From assembly GCA_963682025.1 (NCBI GenBank), contig OY821520.1:1747001-1811000 (forward strand): a DNA stretch of 64,000 nucleotides. Direction: 5' to 3'. The notes beneath the pieces were generated by a model. The model saw only the letters and a list, made by a program, of their open reading frames with translations. It was not told the origin of the DNA and ran no database searches. This document shows positions 21,498 through 32,705 of this stretch, one piece after another (within the stretch, counting starts at the first letter, position 1; the number at the start of each line of letters is the position of its first letter). The translations under genes were made by a program, and so were the position numbers. This DNA comes from Cordilura impudica (taxonomy: Eukaryota; Arthropoda; Insecta; Diptera; Scathophagidae).

Positions 21498-23142
21498 TTG
21501 TGGAAATATATAAGACAAATGGCTTCTCGCAAATGTAGTAATTCTCCAGATGGCTTCTGTTACATATGTGGAAGTTATGTAATACGGAAACAATTACAAA
21601 ATATTTCTAACTCTATCGAAGAATTGTATGAAAGTTATTTTAAAATCAATATAAAAAACCAAGACAAGAAATGGGTGCCGCATAAAATGTGTTCAAATTG
21701 TGTTCGTGAACGTAGTTTTATTTTGAAAACTCCAATGGTTTAGATGGAACCGCAAAACCATATAGATGATTGTTACTTTTGCTGTACAAACACAAAAGGC
21801 TTTAATGGTAAAAATAAGAACCGGATAGCTTTTCCTAGTGTTCACTCTGTGATTTTACCTACACTTCAAGATCGCGATGACCAAGAGTTATGTTGTTCTG
21901 CAAAATCGACATCATCACTGTCTCAAAAGGCTGTAGATTCTGATTATGAATGTGATGAAGATAATGCAGCACCTCAACCATTTTCTCAATGTGAACTTAA
22001 TGATTTGGTGAGAGATCTCAATCTGCCAAAAGATGCATCGGAATTACTCGGTTCAAGATTAAAAGAAAAAAAATTGCTGTGCCCTACAACGAGCTTTTGG
22101 TATAGAAATAGAGAAAAAGATTTTCTTTCATATTTTGCACAAGAAGGGAATTTAGTTTATTGCTCTGATATACCTGGATTATTCAAGATGTTTAATGTAC
22201 AACACAATCCAAGTAATTGGAGACTTTTCGTAGATTCTTCTAAGCGAAGTCTTAAAGCAGTATTACTGCATAATGGTAAAAATTATGCTTATTTGCCGGT
22301 CGGTCATTCCATTCATTTGAAGGAACGTTATGAAAATTTAGAATTCATATTAACAAAAATAAAGTACTCGAATCATGGTTGGACTATATGCGATGATCTA
22401 AAGATATTGAATATGCTTCTGGGTCAACAAGAAGGGTATACAAAATATCCCTGCTTCCTTTGTGAATGGGATAGTAGAAATAGAGCACAACATTGGATCA
22501 AAACAGATTGGCCGCAAAGAGCATCATTAACCCCTGGAAATAAAAAGGCGAAAGAGGCGCTAGTGGATCGGTTAAATGTTCTGCTACCTCCACTTCACAT
22601 TAAATTAGGGATTATGAAGCAAGACGGTCCCTGTTTCATGTACCTCTGTGATAAATTTAAGTATTTATCGGATGCAAAAATTAAAGAAGGCATTTTTGTC
22701 GGGCATGAGATAAGGAAGTTAATGCAAGACGATAAATTTGAACAAAAACATCATGAATAAAACCGAAGAGAATGCTTGGAAGTCATTTAGAGAGGTAGTG
22801 AATCATTTTTTATGAAACAGAAAAAACCCAGATTATAAAAATATAGTGAATGATATGCTCAACAGCTTCCATAAACTGGGTTGCAATATGAGTATAAAGT
22901 TGCATTATCTGCATTCTCATATTGACTTCTTCCCTGAGAATCTTGGCGCCGTAAGTGAAGAACAAGGTGAGCGTTTCCACCAAGATATTATGGCTATGGA
23001 GAGCAGATACCAAGGAAGGTGGAACGCAAATATGATGGCAGATTACTGCTGGATGTTGAAGAGAGACGAACCGGATAGAAATTATAATAGAAAGATATTG
23101 AAGAGGAGTTTTGAGGGATGTAGAATAAAGTACCATAAATAA
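21498..23142 (+). pseudogene. DDE-type transposase-like gene, nearly full length but broken three times
   Basis: The N-terminal part (21498-21740) has a cysteine motif CYICGSYV and a second pair CSNC. A TAG at 21741-21743 sits where this family normally has W in PMVWREP. The frame continues as DCYFCC, then WRLFVDSSKRSLKAVLLHN, GWTICDDLKILNMLL, LLGQQEGYTKYPCFLCEWD and LLPPLHIKLGIMK. The frame then shifts near 22750 (KTEENAWKSFREVVNHFL), a TGA at 22813-22815 replaces an expected G codon, and it ends with FPENLGAVSEEQGERFHQDI and MMADYCWML. I recognise this as a very abundant, usually unnamed arthropod and cnidarian transposon protein; the acidic residues in FVDSS, CDDLK and GERFHQD are plausible catalytic positions (inference). 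Fixing two stops and one shift would give about 540 residues. A relative lies at 27460-27825. No terminal inverted repeats were found around this copy. Confidence 0.75.
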
Positions 23143-23384
23143 ATAAAATACCATAAATATTTTAGATTTACTTAGCGTGTTTGGCATCATTTTTAACTAA
23201 TACTGTTCATTTTTTAAGTACCACTTTTATTTTAAATCCTTTAACTTTTGTAATTTCATGAAAATCTTAAAAAGAAAAAAATTTAGGAAATTTTATTTAA
23301 AAAAAAAAATTTAGGAAATTTTATTTTTTCAATAAATAAAAACCCTAAAAGTATGGCAATCAATTATAGCCAAATCAACACAAC

Positions 23385-23643
23385 AAACAAACTCATTTTT
23401 ATTACAAACACATTAACAAATTTAATAAACACCCACATAGCATTGTATTATTTTGTGTATGTGTTAGTAGCAACTTTAAATGAAATTTACTCAAAATAAG
23501 GGAAAAAATTTAAAAATCTGTAAATCTGCAAAATGGCTAAAAAGAAATACCTTACAAATAACATACTTTTGGTCAAAATCGGGATAAAATGGTAGAACAA
23601 AACATCAGTCACAAGAAATCGCCTAGCCTATTGATATTATTGA
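23385..23643 (-). mobile_element. Non-autonomous Helitron, family H1, copy c, 3' truncated
   Basis: On the minus strand it starts near TCAATAATATCAATAGGCTA and follows the H1 order (GTGACTGATGTTTTGTTCT, CCCGATTTTGACC, ATTTCTTTTTAGCC, TAAATTTGTTAATGTG). The hairpin and CTAG end are missing. It abuts the MITE fragment at 23655. Confidence 0.65.
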
Positions 23644-23654
23644 TGATAGTGTTA

Positions 23655-23744
23655 CTTTTAATATAATATAATATATAAAAAAGTACTCTTTTCAAAAAAA
23701 GTGGAAATAAAATTCGACATTTTTTGTCAGAAAACAAAACGGCA
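23655..23744. mobile_element. MITE fragment, same family as 15869-16269
   Basis: Ends TTGTCAGAAAACAAAACGGCA followed by TTA, which is the TAA target of the first copy read on the other strand, and also carries ACTCTTTTCAAA...GTGGAAATAAAATTCGACAT. Only one terminus remains. It too sits inside a LINE. Confidence 0.65.
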
Positions 23745-24545
23745 TTAGCTTAGCCAATCCCCCATAGTTAAGTACATTCGCCTTACCACCTGACTTATAC
23801 AAAGGTATAATAAAAGATTCTCTCCAAGGGGTAGGAAAATAAGCAATTTCCAAAATACTGTTGAAAATACACGTTATGGGCACACTTAGAATTCGAGCTC
23901 AACTTCTCAAAGTACAAGCAAGAACACCACCAGGAACAGGCTTGTATGAAAATTTCACCTGAACCAGAGACTTAAAAACAGTTTCCATATCAAAGAGCAG
24001 AATATTTGATACTGATGCAACTTTAATTAAAGTTAAAAAATCAGCAAATATATTCGGAATATCAAGATAATCAAAGTATGAATTATCACTGCAAAACATT
24101 GTAGGCGGAATTGACGAAGATTTGCGCTTAACACGTGTAAAGCCAAAGAAGGACTTTGGAGTATTAGCGCGAGCGATAGAATATTTAGCGTAATCTATAG
24201 TTGAACGGGATTTTGCGTGTCTTTTAAAAAAGCGATTTTTTTTGTTTTTTAGCGTAAACACTTCCTTTGAATTCCACGGAGGATCAGTATACACAAAGTT
24301 CTGATGAGACAGATTAATGCATTTAAAAAAGCAATCATTCAAAATATCATAAAATTTTGCCAACAGAAATTCCATGGTGTAAGTATTAAGGAGCCGTTTG
24401 TTAACCAAAAATGACCAGTCAATAGGATAAAGCAGTTCATCACAATTTATTATAAACAAAGCAAAATGATTTACTCATAGCAGTATTCAGCCCCGTAATA
24501 GGCTCTTCTTAGTCAACATCAATATTTATACCAAGAGTATATACT
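23745..24545 (-). pseudogene. Jockey-like LINE fragment, 5' part of reverse transcriptase region
   Basis: On the minus strand it reads LLNTYTMEFLLAKFYDIL, YTDPPWNSKEVFTLKNKKNR, ANTPKSFFGFTRVKRK, PVPGGVLAC, then after a break MPITCIFNSILEIAYFP and WRESFIIPLYKSGGKANVLN, stopping at the MITE. This is the linker between the endonuclease and RT plus the first RT blocks (IIPLYKSG..NY) of a jockey-type non-LTR element. It overlaps little with the LINE at 15788, which carries the later RT blocks. There is at least one frameshift near 23890. Confidence 0.75.
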
Positions 24546-24593
24546 GGAAAAATAGGGGCTATGGAAATATTCAAAAATACATCTAACATGTAT

Positions 24594-25075
24594 TCTTTGA
24601 AATGGTAACAATAAAAATTATTTAAATTAAAATTCTAAAATTGGACTTGAGGTTGAAATTTTTATATAATTACCCTTAAGTTATATTTTAACAAGAAAAT
24701 ATTATTTAAAATTATTAATAGCTAAACAAAATTTTTTTTTCAAATATTTAAAAAATTTTTATTTTAACTGCGTATTCAGTTAAAACAAACAACTAAAAGG
24801 AATGTACCTCTAACAAACTATTGTCATATTTGCATACCCTCTTCTTTGAAATGGTAATAATAATAATTATTTAAATTAAAATTTTAAAATTTGGACCTAA
24901 GGTTGACATTTGCATGTAATTACCCTTAACTTATATTTTAACAAGAAAATATTCTTTAAAATTATTAATAGCTAAACAAAACTTTTTTTTCAAATATTTA
25001 AGGGGTAGATATACTTAAAAAAAATTTTTTTTTAACTGCGTATTCAGTTAAAACAAACAACTAAAAGGAATGTAC
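24594..25075 (+). repeat. Imperfect tandem duplication of a dispersed repeat, period about 249 bp
   Basis: Units 24594-24807 and 24843-25075 both start TCTTTGAAATGGTAA and end ACTAAAAGGAATGTAC, sharing CAAGAAAATATT, AATAGCTAAACAAAA and AACTGCGTATTCAGTTAAAA. A single related copy lies at 725-890. Confidence 0.7.
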
Positions 25076-25841
25076 GGATTATATTTTAAATGAGCTACAA
25101 TCAGTGACAGAGAAATATCCTTAGTAAAAAAATTAGCATTTGACTAAACGTGACTTTGAATTAACTTTTCTATTGCAAATGCTGTACAAACAATTTGTAT
25201 ATTTCGTGTTTGTTCTGTTAACCACGCAGACATAAAACAAAGCGAAACTTATTTCATTTTAATGTGCTAAATTACAAAGAAACTCGAAATTTTTAAGAAA
25301 ACATAATGAGAAAAATTCTGGTTTCTTGTGAAAATAAAAGTCAAAAGTTTTCTTAAGATTTTGTGTTTGACTTTTGCAGAAACTAAAACCGAATATGTAA
25401 AACGAATAGTAAGTACGTACGTACGTACTACGGAAGCAGAAAGTGTTTCAAAACCAACACGTATGATTAATAATTGTGGTAATATGTTTTATACGCACAG
25501 CTGAACTAAACACAACCAGTGCGCAAAACTTCTTTTAAGTGGCGTCTAGCAAATTATTATAAAGGTTCTTTAATAAAAGTTTATATATAAAATTAATTCG
25601 GAGTGTATAAGTGCACTTTTACCGATTCTATAACATTTTTAGTAAATCTCTATTTATGGATATTTTCTAAAATATTCTTAATTTAAATGAATCGCTAACT
25701 GAAAATACAACAAAGGAAAATAGCTGGCCAAACATAATATAAATAAATTGTTAATTTATATTTTCAATATTTTAAGGTTGAGTGCCTCTTCTTTACATTT
25801 CTTTTTTTACAGTACTATATATGTATATATTTAATAATAAT
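25076..25841. other. Intronic spacer, nothing recognised
   Basis: AT-rich sequence; a short GTAC repeat occurs at 25414-25430. No exon or transposon terminus was recognised. Confidence 0.5.
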
Positions 25842-26394
25842 AAGAATAACATTAATAACTCATGAACTCAGACAAAGTTCCAAGGATTTCACTATTACAG
25901 TACTTCAGATATATGACATTATATATACTTTGTATTTGAGATACCACGCCCACTGATCGGATTCCGCCCACTTTTTTGCGAGTACTAATTTTGATAACTT
26001 ATGAACTCACACAAAGTCTCAAGACTTTATATATTACAGTACTCTAGATATATGATATTTAATATTTTCTTTGTATGGTGGGTACCACGCCCATTGGTCC
26101 GATCACGCCCATTTTTTCGCAAGTCTTGGAATTATTTAAATATGTATATTTATATAGTTTCAGAGCTCTTGATATAGTAGTACTCCAGATATTATATGTT
26201 AAATTTAGATTTTAAAATTTAACTTTGTATGGGAGGTGCCACGCCCACTTGAAAAATCAAAAATATATAGCCTATTTTTCCCTCCGGATAGGCAGTTATC
26301 TACTGTAAAAATTGCAAGACTATCGGTCCACTGGCGTAGTCTCCTATAAACCACAAACACACAAACATACACATCTCCATTTTTATGTATAAGA
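25842..26394 (-). mobile_element. H2-related Helitron, 5' part
   Basis: On the minus strand it starts TCTTATACATAAAAATGGAG after an A (26394), then shows three repeats with GGGCGTGG, CATACAAAGT and AGTACT, the same internal repeat as at 19070-19630 and 39787-40730. The 3' GAAGC...CTAG end is not present, so it is truncated. Confidence 0.68.
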
Positions 26395-26742
26395 TAATGT
26401 GTTAGGAAATATATTACTTATTTGTTCCAAATTTCAATAAATATTTTTCTATAAGAAAAAAAATTTAAAAGGTTGATCAACCAATACGGGCGATGTTAAT
26501 TGTGAATCAAGCCTCAACGTCAAGTTTTTTGTTTTTGAGCAGCGCGTTAACATTGTTGAAGCCTTTTATGAAAATAGACGTTCAAATCAAAATGTACACG
26601 AGATGATGATGGACCTTATGTAGCAAGAAAATGAGGATATGGATCTGGACGATATGTGGTTGCAACAAGACGGTGCCACTTTACACATAGCCAACGAAAC
26701 CATGGGTCTTTTGTGCAAGAAATTCAATGTCCGCCAAGAATA

Positions 26743-28156
26743 CACTGTGGAACAAATTCAGGTTAGCAAAAGTTAGGTCGATTCTGAGAGTGACGGGTGA
26801 AAATAGAGGCTAAATTAGAAGACCCGTATCGTGGCGATTTTCAGCATATTGTTTTTATGGTTTTTTTTTTGGCTATAACTCGTTGACTAATTGATATTTT
26901 TTCAATCTGTAAAAGCCAAATTATTGCTAGAGACCTGTGCAACAATTAATATTTTTAAAAAAATTGATTTAGAAAATTTTTGTGGTGCTTACGAATTTAA
27001 ATTGTGGAAAAACTATTTTTTTTCATGCTTTTTGCGATAATTTGCGTTACAAATCCCAAAACCATTAAATAAATAGCGATTTAGGTAGAAGTAATTAAAA
27101 AGGGAAGTTCCAAGAATTTGGAATTAGTAAAACAACTTTTTTGTTTTCAACCACCGCACAGGTAGCGATTTTTTTTTTTTTTATTTCGTACAAGCGAACT
27201 GATTTCAAAAATGAAGATTCAGTTAAGACTCGAAACTCAGCCGAAACTGATGTCTTTTAATTTTCGCTCTGTCGTGATAAAATTCGCTATTAATTTTTTT
27301 GGAACTTATTTCATTTTGTGAGTGATTTAAGCTAAGTGCTAAGTGCGGTTTCATAAAAATAAAAAAAAAAAAAAACATTGTATAATATATATTGTATTAA
27401 AAATGTCGGAACCAAAATGTAAAATGTACACGAAAGTCTTGCTCCTGAAATGAAAATTTTGTTGCCGTTGCTCCACATTTAACTTGGCATTCCTAAAAAT
27501 TTTTTGAAATGTATCGCAAAAAAACCAGCAGTATTCAACCGCTTAAAAGACATTTTCCCATGACTAAGTAACGCCAAAATTCAGGAACGGGTTGTTAATG
27601 GTCCCGACATACGGAAACTAATGACTCGTCAAGATTTTGACCAAGTTCTGACAGACCGAGAATTAAATGCATGGCTCGCATCGAAAGCAGTCACTAAAGG
27701 ACTTTTGGGTAAAGAACGCAAAGACAACTACAGGCAATCTGTTGCAAACATGTTGGCAACTTTCGATGAAATTGGGGTTAATATGTCGTACAAAATTCAT
27801 CTCTTGCATCAAAAAGCATGAAAAAAAAATTTTCCAACATTTTGCTTCATAAGCACCACAAAAATTTTCTAATCAATTTTTTTAAAAAATTTTAATTATT
27901 GCACAGGTCCCTAGCAATAACTTGGCTTTTACAGATTGAAAAAATATCAATTACTCGACGAGTTATATCCAAAAAACCATATAACCAATATGCTGAAAAT
28001 CGGCATTTGGCTGCATAGTTCGAAGGTCGATTAAAAAAAAAATTCGAACTAACATAAACAAACGCCGCGATATGGGTCTTCTAATTTGGCCTCTATTTTC
28101 ACCCCTCACTCTCAGAATCGACCAGGCTTTTGCTAACCTGAATTTGTTCCACAGTG
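26743..28156. mobile_element. Nested transposon with long terminal inverted repeats starting CACTGTGG
   Basis: The left end CACTGTGGAACAAATTCAGG (26743) and right end CCTGAATTTGTTCCACAGTG (to 28156) are perfect inverted copies, and the arms pair for about 260-300 bp with small gaps (left to about 27005, right from about 27847). Inside lies a fragment of the same transposase family as 21498-23142, so these are probably that family's termini. Flanks read AAGAATA on the left and TTATGCG on the right, giving no clear target duplication. It splits the mariner-like pseudogene. Confidence 0.85.
27460..27825 (+). pseudogene. Transposase fragment inside the nested element, related to 21498-23142
   Basis: Translation reads LLPLLHI, stop, LGIPKNFLK, FNRLKDIFP, stop, SNAKIQERVVNGPDIRKLM and continues open to DEIGVNMSYKIHLLHQKA. 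It aligns block by block with LLPPLHIKLG, DAKIKEGIFVGHEIRKLM and CNMSIKLHYLHSHID of the larger pseudogene. The N-terminal two thirds and the PENLG...GERFHQD end are missing, which fits an internally deleted non-autonomous derivative. Confidence 0.7.
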
Positions 28157-28385
28157 TTATGCGACTTGACACCATTGGACTTCTTTCTTTGGGAATATTT
28201 AAAAGAAAACTATACCTCAGTTAGCCAAGAATAACTCAAGAGCTAAAGGATGACATAGCTCGGCACATTAATAATATTAAACCTCAATTATGCCTCAGCG
28301 TCATCAAAAATATAGATCATGGAATAGAAATATGCCACCGCAGCCGTGGCAAGCATTTGGCCGATATTTGGTTTTCTTCTATCAT

Positions 28386-30628
28386 AATAAAGAAAGGAAA
28401 TGTAGCAACATTTGCAATATCACTATCAATTTTTTTTTTTTTTTTTGATTTACCTGTTTGACTTATTGTTAATGTCAAACAGGTTTCGGTTATACTTCAA
28501 AATTAAGTAATCTATCTTAAACATTTAGGCGTTAAAAGCAATACTCAATTGAACCCTTTTCATTTTGTGGTGCAAAAGAAAATCTATTATACTCTTCGTT
28601 CAACCATAAAAAAAAGGATTTATATCGCAAATTATGTGTTTGTGTGATTGTGTGTTTATGTGTAAATGTGCGTTTGTGATAGCAAATCGATGTACTCGTA
28701 TTAAAGCTACGCACATTTTTATCGGGATTTTTTTTTTATGGTTTCTACGGTTGAATGTTATTGACTTGGTAATTGTTTTGAGTCAACGAGAGGTTGGCTC
28801 GTATACGGCTTATCACTTCTCTCGTGAGATATTTTTTATTTGGAAATAAAATTTTTATGAAACACAATTTATAAATTAAGCGAGTTTGGAAAAAAAAGAA
28901 ATACAAGTTGTCAATATACAAGTATCTCTACTTTTCTTTGGCAAGTATAAAACTTTATATATTACGGATGTCTTTGACCTTCACCTCAACCATAAATAAC
29001 AAAAAAATATTATACTCGTACACAAAAAGAAAATCAACATAAAAACCAATGGCTTCGGAAATGTATTTAACCTTGAATGCATTAACATCCAAAATGGTTT
29101 AAACAAAAAAAGATAACTGAAAAAGTTTATTTTTATTTTTAAACCTCATAGTCATCGCTGAATTATCATCCCAGCATCTAGATGCAGAGGAAATATACTT
29201 TTTATATATATAAATATTTTTTATATCATATATTTTTATATAACGGGAAATCTCAGAGCTTACATTAACACCATTTATCTAGGGAAATGTGAAATATTTT
29301 CATTGCAATGATTTACCAAGTTTGGTTTGGCTTCAGAATTGTTATTCACAAACTCACTGTATGACATACAGGAGGCTTCGTTTAATATGACTAGTAATAA
29401 GGATTATAATGTTTGTCAATAAATATAATACATTTTTCTACCTAATGATTTACAATATAGGGAGCTTTTATTCACAAGGGAAAATAATATTTATTTTTCG
29501 AAAAGAGAAAATGTATTGGTTTTTTGTAACGAAATGTTGGTTGTTTTTTATTTAATGTACAACTACGCTTTATGGAAAAAAATTTATGACAATGTTTCGC
29601 AAAATAAATAACTTTTTTGTAAAAAATATATAGAAATATCTTAACAGTTGGTGCTGCTGTAAAGTAATAAAAACAAATGTTCTCGATATTCCGAGAAAAC
29701 TCACAAAAAGATTTTCTTATGAAATTTTGGAGTCGTTACATGCAAGCGATTAATAAACTTCAATTAAAATAAGGGAATTTGAATCAAAAACTGGATCATT
29801 GTTTGAGAATTTAGAAGCTGTTAGCTTCGCGAAGGCACTTTCTTCATTCCAAGCAATAATTTAAGGTTTTTGTGAAAGCTTGGAAAGAAATCATTTCATT
29901 TAAGTGCTCGAAACAATTGATACTCAGCAGTTAATTTGAAATAAAATTTGATGTTTTATTGAGATACAAATACTTGAGATACTCCTAAAACTAGTGCTCT
30001 TCGACATTGTAAAACAAGTATCGATATTTTGTTACTCAACCCTCGTTAAATTTTAAAACTGGATTCCAAAATTTTTAAAAGAATTTATAAATAAAAATAA
30101 AAAATGTCAGATGATGCGTGATGAAAATTTAAATATTTGACTTAAAATTTCACGTCTTCACAATTTATCAGTTTTATGAGAAGCCATAAAAAAAATAAAC
30201 AATCACAAGGATACAAGATGCGTGAATTTTATATACAAGGAATTAGAGTATACTACCTTTCCAAACAGAAACTGAGAACCTACTTATGTATGTAGTATGC
30301 TGAGTACGAGTACTTATTGTATGTTCTCATGGTATAAGGAAATACAAAAAAAAAAAACATGAAAAGATTCAAATGACATGTTGTTGACACCATATTTTAG
30401 GAGTGAAAAGACACGAGACACACTGCTCAAAATTACCACAACTTGAAAAAAATATCACGTAAACAGTAGCAACAACAGCAGCAGTAAACATGTACAACAC
30501 GCTTTGGAGTAGAACAACATGAAGTAGCTTTACAAAATTTTAACAGAAAAGAACATAAATTAAAAACAAAAATGAAAAGACACAAAAAATTTAGAAAACG
30601 TAGTAACGATAAATATTTTCAAACTCAC
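28386..30628. other. Intronic spacer, one small hairpin
   Basis: No exon or transposon protein recognised. At 28452-28484 ACCTGTTTGAC and its exact complement GTCAAACAGGT flank an 11-nt loop, just downstream of the mariner remnant and a T-run. The rest is AT-rich. Confidence 0.5.
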
Positions 30629-30733
30629 CTGTAAATTGGGTGGACAATGATCTAGTAATTCTAACATATGTTTAATATTTTGTGCATCCTGTATGACAAA
30701 ATTTAATTCCATGTCAAATTCACCGCCAACAAG
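30629..30733 (-). CDS. rg: Neurobeachin (rugose) internal exon, upstream of the exon at 2358-2484
   Basis: On the minus strand the acceptor TTGTTATCATTACAG is followed by 105 nt (35 codons) reading [20 protein letters not shown] and [13 protein letters not shown], then a donor [27 protein letters not shown] is essentially unchanged in animal neurobeachins. The region belongs to the N-terminal armadillo-like part, ahead of the ConA-like, PKA-anchoring, PH-BEACH and WD40 domains encoded elsewhere. The exon is symmetrical (phase 0 at both ends), so skipping it would keep frame. The next upstream exon was not found in 30734-64000, so the upstream intron is probably longer than 33 kb. No lesions are seen. 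Confidence 0.93.
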
Positions 30734-31120
30734 CTGTAATGATAACAAACAAATACGAAATATGAATACGAGTAAATATAATTTTTTTAAAAATGTATAA
30801 TATTATTATAACTGTTCCAAACGTGTTTCAGTATCAACTTATATTAAGTATACTAGTATGCCTATAAATGTAGTGTTTGTTTTTTTTTACAAATTAATAC
30901 CGTATACCAGGTATGCCCAGAGGTTTCTTATGAAAGTGCAAACACTATTACATATAAAGAAAATAATTTTTTTGTTCATAATTTTATTCCCTACATGTAC
31001 ACTGCAAAAAGAGAAAAAATTCAACATCAAAATCCATATTGAGAATCTCTGTCGTTAATGTGCACCAATAAAGCCATAGTGTTGTTGCGTGGCACTTTGG
31101 CGTAATCAAGAAAAAACAAA
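30734..31120. other. Intronic spacer, short shared repeat word
   Basis: TATGAAAGTGCAAACACTAT and the following ACATATAAAGAAAA (30928-30965) recur at 53150-53187, probably the edge of an unnamed element. Nothing else was recognised. Confidence 0.4.
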
Positions 31121-31526
31121 AAAAAAATCATGTGAGTCCGATCACAGGGGAGATGTGTAAACATCTAGTAATTAAAGATTTTTTATGGCCCTTTTTTAAA
31201 ATCAAACAGAAAGCGTCATCTACATATGTGGCACTTACAAAAACAACTGCAGAGGCTCTGCTAATATTTAATATTTATTATTTCTACTGTTAATTTTTAA
31301 TTTTTCATTTTTCGTTTTTCATTTTTTATTATTAATTTTTAATTTTTATTTTCTTTATTTTTCATTTTTCATTGTTTATTTTAAATTTTTATTTTTTCAT
31401 TTCTTATTATTAATTTTTCGTTCTTTATTTTTCATTTTTCGTTTTTCATTTTTCATTTTTCATTTTTCACTTATCATTTTTCATTTTTTATTTTTCATTT
31501 TTGATTTTTCATTTTACAGTTTTCAT

Positions 31527-32033
31527 TTTTAATTTTTAATTTTTAATTTTTAATTTTTAATTTTTAATTTTTAATTTTTAATTTTTAATTTTAATTTTTA
31601 ATTTTTAATTTTTAATTTTTAATTTCTAATTTTTAATTTTTAATTTTTAATTTCTAATTTTTAATTTTTAATTTTTAATTTTTAAATTTTTAATTTTTAA
31701 TTTTTAATTTTTAATTTTTAATTTTTAATTTTTAATTTTTAATTTTTAATTTTTAATTTTTAATTTTTAATTTTTAATTTTTAATTTTTAATTTTTAATT
31801 TTTAATTTTTAATTTTTAATTTTAATTTTTAATTTTTAATTTTTAATTTTTAATTATTAATTTTTAATTTTTAATTTTTATTTTTTAATTTTTAATATTT
31901 AATTTTTAATTTTTAATTTTTAATTTTTAATTTTTAATTTTTAATTTTTAATTTTTAATTTTTAATTTTTAATTTTTAATTTTTAATTTTTAATTTTTAA
32001 TTTTTAATTTTTAATTTTTAATTTTTAATTTTT
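31527..32033. repeat. Heptamer satellite (AATTTTT)n, block 1
   Basis: Period 7, unit AATTTTT on the plus strand (AAAAATT in the element's sense), with a few variant units. It abuts the truncated end of the Penelope-like coding sequence at 32034. Confidence 0.9.
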
Positions 32034-32268
32034 AAAATTGAATTTTGCCTAGTTGTCCCTTTATAGTTTGACATTGAAAAAGATGTGTTACCTGTGTTGT
32101 AGTATTTTTTGTGTGATTTGGTATGATACCATAACTTCTGCATGACAATAAAAACTTTAGCCTTTGCTGTTGGTTTGCTAGTTTCTTAACTTCGTTGCAG
32201 TATTCTTTCATTGTCCTGGATGTTTCGTTGTCATATTTAAAAGCTATATGTTTAAAAAATCCCCTCAT
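32032..32268 (-). CDS. Penelope-like element, N-terminal ORF segment displaced downstream of the main ORF
   Basis: The 78-residue open frame includes MKEYCNEVKKLANQQQRL, KFLLSCRSYGIIPNHTKN and ends GQLGKIQF at the edge of the heptamer array. A basic stretch followed by FLLxCRxxxIxPxHxKN is the typical N-terminus of Penelope-like ORFs, which lies upstream of the RT core. Here, in minus-strand order, it comes after the main ORF and a spacer of about 437 bp. That is the order expected of head-to-tail copies (the pLTR arrangement of Penelope elements) or of a circularly permuted copy. No stops. The last codons run into satellite, so the 3' limit is approximate. Confidence 0.65.
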   Translation of the reverse strand: MRGFFKHIAFKYDNETSRTMKEYCNEVKKLANQQQRLKFLLSCRSYGIIPNHTKNTTTQVTHLFQCQTIKGQLGKIQF

Positions 32269-32470
32269 GTTTCTACCTTTTATGATGTTGTTGATTATGT
32301 TGTTAAAATAATTAAATTTAATTAAATAAATTTCAATTTCGGCGAGCTATCCGATATTATTTATCTATATTTATGTTGGTTGGCCAATGTAGTTGTTTAT
32401 TATATTTATATTTATTTTAGCTAGTAAGGCCTAAAGTTCTTTATGTAATTAAAAATGCATTTAATCCATA

Positions 32471-32520
32471 TTTTCCCAACGTTTCGTGAATGTTATGTTC
32501 ACTTTATCAAGGGATTCGTC
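32471..32520 (-). ncRNA. Hammerhead-ribozyme-like motif in the Penelope-like spacer (candidate)
   Basis: On the minus strand CCCTTGATAAA is followed by GTGAA, loop CATAACA, TTCAC, then GAAACG. This resembles the hammerhead order CUGAUGA - stem II - GAAA, with a perfect 5-bp stem II. The first core box deviates from CUGAUGA, so activity is doubtful. Hammerhead motifs are known in Penelope-like pLTR regions, and the position between the main ORF and the next N-terminus fits. Confidence 0.4.
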
Positions 32521-32705
32521 TATTTAAATTAAAAGAAAAATATATTTACAACATTGCAAAAACTTTTACCACAAACAATTATGACTTACAGTAAGAAAAA
32601 ATGTTTTTATTACATTGAAAAATAATTTGTTGTAGACAAACATAAAAAAACAGTAAACATGAAAATTATATCAAACACAAACTTAAAAATTATATCACAG
32701 TTTAA

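Larger units (their letters stand above)
26531..28385 (+). pseudogene. Mariner-like transposase pseudogene, internally deleted and split by a nested element
   Basis: The first part (26531-26741) reads FEQRVNIVEAFYENRRSN, a stop, then DMWLQQDGATLHIANETMG and LLCKKFNVRQE. After the nested element, the second part (28157-28385) reads CDLTPLDFFLWEYLKEN and decays through several shifts. The helix-turn-helix start, the QQDGA block with the second catalytic D, and the LTPLDFFLW block with the third acidic residue are hallmarks of Tc1/mariner transposases. Roughly the middle third, including the first catalytic D, has been deleted. The element is dead. Confidence 0.78.
2485..30628 (-). other. rg: 28.1-kb neurobeachin intron filled with mobile elements
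   Basis: This interval lies between the donor at 30627-30628 (GTGAGT on the minus strand) and the acceptor next to 2484. The encoded residues on either side are adjacent in known neurobeachins, so no constitutive exon is missing between them. Its content is almost entirely transposon and simple-sequence DNA, itemised separately. Confidence 0.88.

Noticed and set aside
22810..23190. 126-residue minus-strand frame
   Set aside because: It is the antisense of the transposase C-terminus (FPENLGAVSEEQGERF on the plus strand).
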